A stretch of 33,631 bases of DNA from Terriglobia bacterium (GTDB lineage Bacteria; Acidobacteriota; Terriglobia; Bryobacterales; Bryobacteraceae), in NCBI GenBank assembly GCA_025358575.1, contig JANYJA010000210.1, positions 1-33,631 on the forward strand. Reading direction: 5' to 3'. The notes under the pieces were generated by a model. The model had not been told where the DNA came from. It ran no database searches and saw only the letters and a program-made list of their open reading frames with translations. Positions 24,328 through 31,152 of the stretch are shown here, in pieces. A program made the translations under genes and the position numbers. The stretch's first letter is position 1; each line of letters begins with the position of its first letter.

Positions 24328-24686
24328 AGTGGCTGCTGGTCGCGATTGTCGTTGCCACCACCACCGTGGGCGAGGTCGTGCAAGCGATGGGCATGAAGCA
24401 TCACGGGGAAATCCACGACTTTTCACCCACTGCGCTTGGCCGCGTTTTAGCCACGCTTACCCGAAACCGCTACATCCTGATCTCATTTCTCGCCATGGCT
24501 TTTTCATTCTTCGCGTTCATGGCCTTAATTTCAGTGGCTGACCTGAGCTTCGCCGTTCCGGCAACCGCAGCCAGCTACGTCATGGAGACTATCTTGGCGA
24601 AGGTGCTCCTCAAAGAACACATCGGCTTCAAACGCTGGGCCGGAGCGCTTTTGGTCACCGGCGGCGTCACGCTGCTCTCCATGTGA
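24324..24686 (+). CDS. EamA/SMR-type half transporter, second of a pair
   Basis: This 120-residue, four-helix protein begins MKWLLVAIVVATTTVGEVVQ at 24324, inside the stop of the preceding gene, and contains SVADLSFAVPATAASYVMET and LLKEHIGFKRWAGALLVTGGV, parallel to ADLSYVLPITS and FLHELVSPTRWAG in its partner. The start used is the one giving a membrane helix at once; an earlier in-frame ATG adds only out-of-frame translation of the partner. Both halves retain the E-x-x-x-x-x-RW-G loop motif. The four-base overlap ATGTGA links it to hpnI, whose GTG lies inside its stop. Confidence 0.85.
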   Translation: MKWLLVAIVVATTTVGEVVQAMGMKHHGEIHDFSPTALGRVLATLTRNRYILISFLAMAFSFFAFMALISVADLSFAVPATAASYVMETILAKVLLKEHIGFKRWAGALLVTGGVTLLSM

Positions 24687-25786
24687 TCTGGCTAGCGCTG
24701 CCAGCCGTTGCCGCGTCCTGCTATTACGTTCTGGCGCTTTTCGGCGCGCTCCAGGCCGCGACTAAACGAAGACACCAAACCGACTTTACGCCTCCGGTCT
24801 CAATCCTGAAACCAATTAAAGGTCGCGACCCTCTTTTCTACAACGCGATTCTCTCTCACGCGACTCAGCGTTACCCACTGTTCGAAATACTGTTTGGAGT
24901 CGCAGATCCAGGGGATCCTGCCCTGCAAGATATTAATCGGCTTCAGGCGGAACATCCTGAAATTCCGATCCGCATCATCTCTACTTCTAACCCCACGCCC
25001 AACGCCAAAGTTGGCGTGCTGGCTGATTTGGTTCCGCACGCTCAACACGAAATCCTGCTGGTCAATGACAGCGATATCTGCGTGGATCCAGATTATCTTT
25101 GCCGTGCCGTGGCACCTTTGGCCGACCGGGCGGTGGGTCTTTCCACCTGTCTCTATCGAGCGCGCGGCGGGTCGTTTCCCGCCGTCGTCGAGGCGCTCGG
25201 GATTGCCACCGAATTCACGCCGAGCGTTCTCGTCGCGCGGTTGCTCGGTGTCGCGGAATTTGCGCTTGGATCTACAATGGCGTTTCGCAAACGCGACCTC
25301 GCACGAATCGGAGGGTTCGCCGCGATCGCGGATTACTTGGCCGACGATTACCAGCTAGGCGCGCGAATCAAAAAACTTGGGCTTTCAGTCGCATTCGCGA
25401 ATACGGTGGTTCAAACCAACGTGGGCGAGGCGACATGGCGCGGCATCTGGAATCATCAAGTGCGGTGGTCCCGCACCATTCGGGTGTCGCGGCCAGCTGG
25501 ATACTACGGCTACATCGCGACGCAAGCCACCGTTTGGTCTATCCTCGCCGCGATGGCCGGCTTCGGGTTCCTCGCGGGCATCTCTCTTGGTTTACGAGTC
25601 ATCGTGGGAATTTTAACGTCGGAATTTGTTCTTCAAGACCGGAGGTCGCTCGCCTATTTCTGGCTGATACCGCTGCGCGATCTATTCGGCTTCGCCGTTT
25701 GGCTTGCGGGCGTCACTGGAGATTCCGTGGAATGGCGGGGCGAAAGACTGCGGCTTTCCCCGGATGGGAAATTGACGCGGCAATGA
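24683..25786 (+). CDS. hpnI: Hopanoid glycosyltransferase HpnI (GT21, ceramide glucosyltransferase-like)
   Basis: HpnI adds N-acetylglucosamine to bacteriohopanetetrol as the first step toward BHT glucosamine and cyclitol ether. The 367-residue protein, starting at GTG 24683, has an N-terminal membrane helix, the GT-A core with PPVSILKPIKGRDPLFYNAI, the D2 motif NDSDICVDPDYL, D3 in DYLADDYQLGARIKKLG and the (Q/R)xxRW motif HQVRWSRTIRVSRP, all GT21 hallmarks. Further membrane segments follow at about 270-305. Its coupling to two half transporters and hpnJ makes a compact head-group unit. The donor sugar is inferred from the family. It ends 16 bases before the ECF sigma gene. Confidence 0.9.
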   Translation: MIWLALPAVAASCYYVLALFGALQAATKRRHQTDFTPPVSILKPIKGRDPLFYNAILSHATQRYPLFEILFGVADPGDPALQDINRLQAEHPEIPIRIISTSNPTPNAKVGVLADLVPHAQHEILLVNDSDICVDPDYLCRAVAPLADRAVGLSTCLYRARGGSFPAVVEALGIATEFTPSVLVARLLGVAEFALGSTMAFRKRDLARIGGFAAIADYLADDYQLGARIKKLGLSVAFANTVVQTNVGEATWRGIWNHQVRWSRTIRVSRPAGYYGYIATQATVWSILAAMAGFGFLAGISLGLRVIVGILTSEFVLQDRRSLAYFWLIPLRDLFGFAVWLAGVTGDSVEWRGERLRLSPDGKLTRQ

Positions 25787-25802
25787 TAGTCTATTAGGTG
25801 CC

Positions 25803-26363
25803 TTGGAACGACAATCCTTCGACCAGGAGTACGTTCGCAAGCTAACGCAAGGCGATCCGGAAGTTTCGCGGCACTTCACCGACTACTTTTCCGAACTGCT
25901 CCAGATTAAGCTGCGCTTCCGTCTTCGGTCACCGCAGCTTGCCGAAGACGCGCGTCAGGAAACATTTCTGCGTGTTTTTTCAACTCTTCGCAAAGGCGGC
26001 ATCGAACAGCCCGACCGTCTCGGAGCATTTGTAAACTCCGTGTGCAACAACGTGATTTTCGAGCAGCTCCGTTCGCACACGCGCGCATCGCAAATGCCTG
26101 AAAATCTTCCCGACCCGCCGGACCTTCGCTTCAATGCCGAGTCCCATCTGGTTACCGAACAGCGCAAGTCCAATGTCAGGAAGGTCATCGACAACCTCCC
26201 TGAAAGAGACCGCCAAGTGCTTAAAATGGTTTTTCTGGAAGAAAAAAATCGCGAGGAAGTTTGTTCCATCATGAAGATTGAGGGCGAGTACTTGCGAGTG
26301 CTGTTGCACCGCGCCAAATCGCGCCTTAAAACTGAAATGACAAAGGTGCGCTTACATTTGTGA
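25803..26363 (+). CDS. ECF sigma factor
   Basis: The 186-residue protein has sigma region 2 (TDYFSELLQIKLRFRLRSPQ, QLAEDARQETFLRVFSTL, DRLGAFVNSVCNNVIFEQLR) and region 4 (NLPERDRQVLKMVFLEEKNR, EEVCSIMKIEGEYLRVLLHRAKSRLKTEM) with a helix-turn-helix. It starts at TTG 25803, but the AGGTG before it is only two bases away, so the exact start is uncertain. It is followed after 45 bases by a zinc-finger anti-sigma gene, which presumably restrains it. It probably directs transcription of its own cluster, including the CHAT protein gene. No clear target promoter pair was identified. Confidence 0.87.
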   Translation: MERQSFDQEYVRKLTQGDPEVSRHFTDYFSELLQIKLRFRLRSPQLAEDARQETFLRVFSTLRKGGIEQPDRLGAFVNSVCNNVIFEQLRSHTRASQMPENLPDPPDLRFNAESHLVTEQRKSNVRKVIDNLPERDRQVLKMVFLEEKNREEVCSIMKIEGEYLRVLLHRAKSRLKTEMTKVRLHL

Positions 26364-26408
26364 GACCCTTTTGAAACGAAGTCGCGCGGTGTTTCACTAG
26401 TTATCGAG

Positions 26409-27086
26409 ATGAACGACATGGATCATCAAAAGGCTGTCGATCTGCAAGCCAGCGAACGCTATTTCCTGGGCCAACTTTCCGAAATCGAATCGGAGGCGTT
26501 TGAGGCGCACTTCTTTGAGTGCGTTCACTGCGCTGAAGATGTCCGCACTACGGCCGCATTCGCCGACAATGCAAAGGCCGTTTTCCTTGAGCAACCGTTC
26601 CGCAAAGCCGTCGATTCAAAGGAGAAACGACGCTGGCTGGGTTCGTTTAGCGGATTCTGGAACCCGTTGCAGGCAGCGCCGATGGCCGCGGCGGTTTTAT
26701 TGGCGGCGTTGGTGGGCTATCAATCGCTCGTGGTGATTCCGGCATTGCGACAGCCGTTGATCGTCAGTACGATGACCTTGCGGCCTGCATCGCGCGGGGA
26801 GGAACCGGTATATCGAGTGCGGAGCGGCGATGGATTTCTTCCTTTGCGGGTGGAAGTCAACCCGCGACAGCCGGTCTCGGAGTACCATTGCGAGCTTCGG
26901 ACGGATTCGGGGTCGGTGCTGTTTCCCATGACCACGACGGCGCCGCAGTCGGGAACGCCTCTCACCGTATTGTTGCCGCTCGACAAGCTGAAAGCGGGTC
27001 ATTACACCTTTGTGGTTGCCGATGCCCAAAAAAATGAGATCGAACGATATCCATTTGTGTTAGACAAGATAGCTGAGGTGAAGTGA
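26409..27086 (+). CDS. Membrane anti-sigma factor with zinc-finger (zf-HC2-like) domain
   Basis: The 225-residue protein has an N-terminal anti-sigma domain, ASERYFLGQLSEIESEAFEA followed by HFFECVHCAEDVRT, in which the His and the two Cys (HxxxCxxC) form the zinc site. One membrane helix follows (about 90-112, APMAAAVLLAALVGYQSLVV). The region after the helix is strand-rich with no known domain: LPLRVEVNPRQPVSEYHCEL, LTVLLPLDKLKAGHYTFVVA, resembling a sensing or binding domain in the periplasm. Such ZAS-type proteins bind their ECF sigma and release it on an envelope signal. It sits between the sigma gene and the unknown/CHAT pair. Confidence 0.85.
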   Translation: MNDMDHQKAVDLQASERYFLGQLSEIESEAFEAHFFECVHCAEDVRTTAAFADNAKAVFLEQPFRKAVDSKEKRRWLGSFSGFWNPLQAAPMAAAVLLAALVGYQSLVVIPALRQPLIVSTMTLRPASRGEEPVYRVRSGDGFLPLRVEVNPRQPVSEYHCELRTDSGSVLFPMTTTAPQSGTPLTVLLPLDKLKAGHYTFVVADAQKNEIERYPFVLDKIAEVK

Positions 27087-27087
27087 A

Positions 27088-27933
27088 GTGATTTTTATGG
27101 AGTCGAGATTCGTTTTCTTGGGAAACGCATGCGGTGTTGCAGGCCATATTCGTCGTCCGGATGACGTCGTCGTTTTTGCAAAAGGCCAGAGCAGCCTTCC
27201 GGTAACTGGCGGCTATTCCAAGTCCGAAGCTAATTGCCAGGACTGTTCGGATGTCGTCACTTTCGATTCCTCTTCCACCATGGCTTCGGCCGACTTTGTG
27301 GATCGCGAAAGCGCCATTGCCCGGACATTCGGAAAAACCGATGGCCAGCCGATCGAAACGCTAAGCAAGGTGAACGCCACGGTAACCAACCTTGCCATGC
27401 TGAAGCGTGTGACGGCAGAGCGCGTGGAGATGAGCCTGACCTCACGTCACGACGGCAACGATGAGGAGCCCCACATTTCGCCCAAAGGCAGCGCCATCGT
27501 CGGCTTACGGATCGACGGTTATTTGCTGGACATTGAGCTCGATACCGATGTGTTCGAACGGTTCGGCACGAAGTCCACCTTCTGCGACGAATATGCGGCG
27601 GGCGAGAATTTTCGGCAAAATTTTTCTTCCCAGCTCTTCTCGGGAGACCGGGAAGACAGCGATGATGAGGATGACACTCAGGTTCCGGAGATGCACGGTT
27701 ACATCGTTTGTACTCTGGTAAGAAAGATATCGTGGGCAGACAAGCCGCACCCCAACGCGAGAATTCACCACAATCACATTCACCTGCCCGACTACGGACG
27801 CATCTACCTTGCGGAGTTACTGATCGGCGAAGGATCCAAACGGCTCACCATGCTTCGCTTCCAACTAGGTTCACCGGTCGGGGGTTCCGCCGCTATTGGC
27901 GACGGCCAAACAAACGGCACGAAATTACCCTAA
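27088..27933 (+). CDS. Unknown protein coupled to the CHAT gene
   Basis: I do not recognise a named domain in these 281 residues. GTG 27088 is preferred as start because GAGGTG lies seven bases upstream; ATG 27097 is the alternative. It has no signal peptide. Visible features are a conserved-looking beginning (FVFLGNACGVAGHIRRPDDV, QSSLPVTGGYS), an acidic patch (GDREDSDDEDDTQVPE), a His cluster (NARIHHNHIHLPDYGRIYLAELLIGEG) and a C-terminus with TMLRFQLGSPVGGSAAIGDG then QTNGTKLP, strand-rich throughout. The stop codon (27931) lies inside the probable start region of the CHAT gene, so translation is likely coupled. It may be a substrate, adaptor or inhibitor of the CHAT protein; that is inference from position only. 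Confidence 0.75.
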   Translation: MIFMESRFVFLGNACGVAGHIRRPDDVVVFAKGQSSLPVTGGYSKSEANCQDCSDVVTFDSSSTMASADFVDRESAIARTFGKTDGQPIETLSKVNATVTNLAMLKRVTAERVEMSLTSRHDGNDEEPHISPKGSAIVGLRIDGYLLDIELDTDVFERFGTKSTFCDEYAAGENFRQNFSSQLFSGDREDSDDEDDTQVPEMHGYIVCTLVRKISWADKPHPNARIHHNHIHLPDYGRIYLAELLIGEGSKRLTMLRFQLGSPVGGSAAIGDGQTNGTKLP

Positions 27934-30377
27934 ACAGAATCGCCGCGCTAACGCTGCTGCTCATTTTAGCGGCTTGCCGCCGGGAATCGAATCCGGCGGA
28001 GCTTTACAGTCGTGCCCGCGACGCTTATCAAAGAGGCGATCTCCCGATCGCTCTAAACCTAACAAATCTGGCCCTGCGGCAAGGGAGAACCGCGTCCGGT
28101 TTCGAATGGCATTGGAACTTTCTTCTTCTTCAATCGCAGATTAAGATTCACAAGGCCAGCGCGGCCGAGGTGTTGGCGGAAATTTCAACGCCAATCGAAG
28201 ATCCAAAGCTGCGGCCCCTCGAAGCGCGCAGGCTTACTGTTCTGGCCAATGCCTACCTGAAGCTTTCGCGTTTGGATGAGGCGGAAGTAGCGCTCAAACA
28301 CGCGGAAACCATGGCCGATGCCGCCGGGAAACCCGAGATCGATCTGCTTTGGGGCGATTTGCTTGACGAGAGGAGCATGCCCGATCCGGCCGAAAAGCGC
28401 TATTCCCAAGCGCTACGGCGCAGCCGCGAACTTCACAACCGATATTTTGAAGCACAAGCCCTCAACGATCTTGGGTATCTTCGATTGCGGGCCGCCCGGT
28501 ACGATGACGCGCAGACATTTTTCGAAGGGGCCGTGACCGCGTTTGACTCCATCCGCGCGGACTTATATGGAAATGTAACACGTCACAATCTGGCAATCTG
28601 CTATGCCAAACTGGGCGATTTCGATCGCGCGCTTGCCGAGCGCCGCAAGGCTCTGGACTTCATGCGGCGCGCGAAGTCGGAACTCTATCAAGAGCAAAAT
28701 TTGGGCGAACTCGGAAATATCTATGTTGCGCAAAACCGCGCGAAAGAGGCCATTCCGTATTTCGAGGAGGCGCTCAGTCTCGCGCGCCGCGTTCATGATT
28801 CTCGAAACTCCGAAATCTGGGCCGGTAACCTGGCGGGGGCACTTCTTAGCACTCACAATTGGGATCGAGCCGCTAAACTGAACGCCGACGCCAGAGTGCT
28901 TGCCGTGAATGCCAAGATCACCGATGCCATCCCGTACCTGCAATTCAATGAGGCGGCGATTGCAGCAGGCCGCGGCGAGACCTCGCATGCCCGATCGCTC
29001 TTCGAAAACTTAATCGCCACGCAAACGTCAAACTCCGCGTTGCTATGGGAGACTCACGCTTCTGCCGGAGAGTTAGAAGCATCCAGCGGGCACACCGTTG
29101 CGGCAAGGGCGCATTTTGAAAGCGCCATCGCAGTCATTCGCAAGGCACGATCCGCCCTCTACCTCGCCGATAACAAGATCACCTTCCACGCGCGGCTAAT
29201 CCATTTCTATCAAGAATATGTGGACCTGCTTATGCAGGCGGGCGATTCGCGCCGCGCTCTTCAAGCAGCCGATTCAAGCCGGGCGTTGGTTCTTGCCGAG
29301 GGCTTCGCTTCCGGCGTTCCCGTTAGTTCAGTGAAAGCTGTAGATTATCAGCGCGTCGCGGCGCGCACCGGAACGGTTCTGCTCTTTTACTGGCTTGCGC
29401 CAAAGCAATCGCGCATGTGGGTGATAACGGCGCGGGCGACGCAGGCTTTGCTACTGCCGCCCGAAGAAGAAATAGCAGGGCATGTGCGAGGCTACCAGCG
29501 GTTCATTGAAGAAGATCTCGGAGACCCACTAGAAACGCGGTCGGCAGATGCGCAGTGGCTGGCGGAAAAAGTTCTGCTGCCCGCTGCCTCGCTAATCCCG
29601 GCGGGGTCGCGAGTGGTGATTGTGCCCGATGGAGCGCTTCACAGCGTCAACCTCGGCACTTTACCGATAGGCGATCCAGCGGCGTATTGGATCTCCCGGG
29701 TCACGCCTTCGATTGCGCCTTCTTTACGCATTTTTGCCGCGGCAGCATCGCGGCAGGCCTCAAGAACCGCCTCGCTGCTTTTGATTGGCGATCCCTCTCA
29801 TCCGCCGCCCGGATTTCCGCATCTTCGTTACGCTGCCAAGGAATTGGCGAGCGTGGCAGCGCAATTCCCGCACCAAACCAATTTTGTGTTGACCGGCGAC
29901 CGAGCTTCGCCAGACGGCTATCGAGCGGCTGATCCCGCGCGCTTTTCGGTGATTCACTTTACAGCACATGCACTGGCTAACCACGCCAGTCCCTTGGACT
30001 CCGCCGTCATCCTTGCCCCCGCGCACAATGAGTACAAGTTGTATGCGCGAGACATCGTACAGATTCCCCTTACGGCCGACCTTGTCACTCTCTCGGCGTG
30101 CCGAAGCGCCGGGGCTCGCTCTTACGCGGGCGAAGGGTTGGTCGGTTTTTCATGGGCTTTCCTGCAAGCGGGCGCGCGCAAGGTGGTCGCGGGGCTGTGG
30201 GATGTGAACGACCAATCGACAGCGGAGCTGATGAACGCGATGTACGGCGGGTTAGCCTCGGGCAAGTCCCCGGAAGTAGCCTTGCGCGACGCGCAGATTG
30301 CCATGATCCGCTCGGCGGGAAATCTCCGAAAACCGTACTATTGGGGGCCATTTCAGGTCTATACCGGCGGCAGTTGA
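27924..30377 (+). CDS. CHAT-domain (caspase-like) TPR lipoprotein; non-standard start
   Basis: This is an approximately 817-residue protein with a lipoprotein signal (TLNRIAALTLLLILAAC, lipobox LAAC with C18), TPR-like helical repeats over about residues 25-420 (for example NPAELYSRARDAYQRGDLPI, RLDEAEVALKHAETMADAA, DFDRALAERRKALDFMRRA) and a C-terminal CHAT protease domain. The His-Cys dyad is intact: H682 in VIHFTAHALAN and C726 in VTLSACRSAGA, followed by GEGLVGFSWAFLQAGARKVV. CHAT proteases act on specific protein targets. The start is odd: no ATG, GTG or TTG lies near the signal peptide. The nearest is ATG 27708, whose 72-residue Arg/Pro/His-rich extension looks like out-of-frame translation of the upstream gene. 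ATT 27924, overlapping the upstream stop, gives a perfect signal. Tethered to a membrane by lipid, it should act in the periplasm. Confidence 0.9.
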   Translation: MTLNRIAALTLLLILAACRRESNPAELYSRARDAYQRGDLPIALNLTNLALRQGRTASGFEWHWNFLLLQSQIKIHKASAAEVLAEISTPIEDPKLRPLEARRLTVLANAYLKLSRLDEAEVALKHAETMADAAGKPEIDLLWGDLLDERSMPDPAEKRYSQALRRSRELHNRYFEAQALNDLGYLRLRAARYDDAQTFFEGAVTAFDSIRADLYGNVTRHNLAICYAKLGDFDRALAERRKALDFMRRAKSELYQEQNLGELGNIYVAQNRAKEAIPYFEEALSLARRVHDSRNSEIWAGNLAGALLSTHNWDRAAKLNADARVLAVNAKITDAIPYLQFNEAAIAAGRGETSHARSLFENLIATQTSNSALLWETHASAGELEASSGHTVAARAHFESAIAVIRKARSALYLADNKITFHARLIHFYQEYVDLLMQAGDSRRALQAADSSRALVLAEGFASGVPVSSVKAVDYQRVAARTGTVLLFYWLAPKQSRMWVITARATQALLLPPEEEIAGHVRGYQRFIEEDLGDPLETRSADAQWLAEKVLLPAASLIPAGSRVVIVPDGALHSVNLGTLPIGDPAAYWISRVTPSIAPSLRIFAAAASRQASRTASLLLIGDPSHPPPGFPHLRYAAKELASVAAQFPHQTNFVLTGDRASPDGYRAADPARFSVIHFTAHALANHASPLDSAVILAPAHNEYKLYARDIVQIPLTADLVTLSACRSAGARSYAGEGLVGFSWAFLQAGARKVVAGLWDVNDQSTAELMNAMYGGLASGKSPEVALRDAQIAMIRSAGNLRKPYYWGPFQVYTGGS

Positions 30378-30450
30378 CGGGATTCTTTCCGGGACGATAG
30401 CCTGAAAGAGCTGTGGGCTGGGGATGAGCCGGCTATCCAGGGGAGGGTGA

Positions 30451-31152
30451 TTGGTAATTTTGTTGTTTGGGCCGCCCGGTTGCGGAAAAGGGACTCAATC
30501 CCGCTTCATTACCGAAGAGATGAAGCTGCCCGCGATTTCCACCGGAGCGATGCTGCGGGATACTTGCGCCGGCGGTTCTTCGTTGGCGCACACCATCCGC
30601 GAGCTATTGGCTCAAGGGTCGCTCGTACCCGATGACTTTGTGAACGAAATGCTGATCCACCGGCTGGCGCAGGATGATTGCCGCAGGGGATTCTTGCTCG
30701 ACGGGCACCCGCGCACGGTCTCGCAGGCCGAATTTCTGCAAAATTATCTGCGGCATGTAGGCCACGCCGAACCGGTTGTGATTCATCTGGATGTCGAAGC
30801 CGCGGTATTGATCGCGAGGCTGTCGGCGCGACGCCAATGCTCGCTGTGCTCGTCAATTTACAACATGCAGTCGAAGCCGCCGCAGCTTCCAGGCGTCTGC
30901 GATTTCGATGGCGCGCGGCTAACCACTCGCACCGATGACCGGGTGGACGTGGTGCGCGATCGAATGACGGCGTATGAGCGCCTGACCAACCCCGTGATTT
31001 CTTTCTATGCGGGGCAGCGATACCACCGGCTGGATGGTGACCGCGCGCCTTTCGAGATTTCAAGCGAGATCACGAATCTGCTGCGCGAACGCTATATTAA
31101 AGCTTCTTCCGCCTCGGGCAATACATCGCCAGCGCGCGCGAACCACATGTAG
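30451..31152 (+). CDS. adk: Adenylate kinase family protein, variant active site
   Basis: The 233-residue protein starts at TTG 30451 (GGGAGGG upstream; an in-frame stop rules out a longer start). It has the P-loop G7PPGCGKGT, DDF-x-NEML AMP-site segment, and a LID with zinc ligands C130, C133, C150 and D153 (CSLC, then CDFDG), the same positions as the Cys3-Asp zinc site of Bacillus adenylate kinase. Two normally invariant sites differ: STGAMLR has Ala where Asp is usual, and DGHPRT has His where Phe is usual. A C-terminal tail of about 20 residues is extra and is encoded within the 61 bases overlapping the converging RND gene. It may be an active adenylate kinase or a divergent paralogue tied to the CHAT cluster. 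Confidence 0.85.
   Translation: MVILLFGPPGCGKGTQSRFITEEMKLPAISTGAMLRDTCAGGSSLAHTIRELLAQGSLVPDDFVNEMLIHRLAQDDCRRGFLLDGHPRTVSQAEFLQNYLRHVGHAEPVVIHLDVEAAVLIARLSARRQCSLCSSIYNMQSKPPQLPGVCDFDGARLTTRTDDRVDVVRDRMTAYERLTNPVISFYAGQRYHRLDGDRAPFEISSEITNLLRERYIKASSASGNTSPARANHM

Noticed and set aside
25099-25797. 232-residue frame overlapping hpnI
   Set aside because: Arg/His-rich shadow in another frame; hpnI has all GT21 motifs.
27708-27923. N-terminal extension of the CHAT protein from ATG 27708
   Set aside because: The 72 residues are Arg/Pro/His-rich, overlap the unknown gene in another frame and would bury a perfect lipobox signal.
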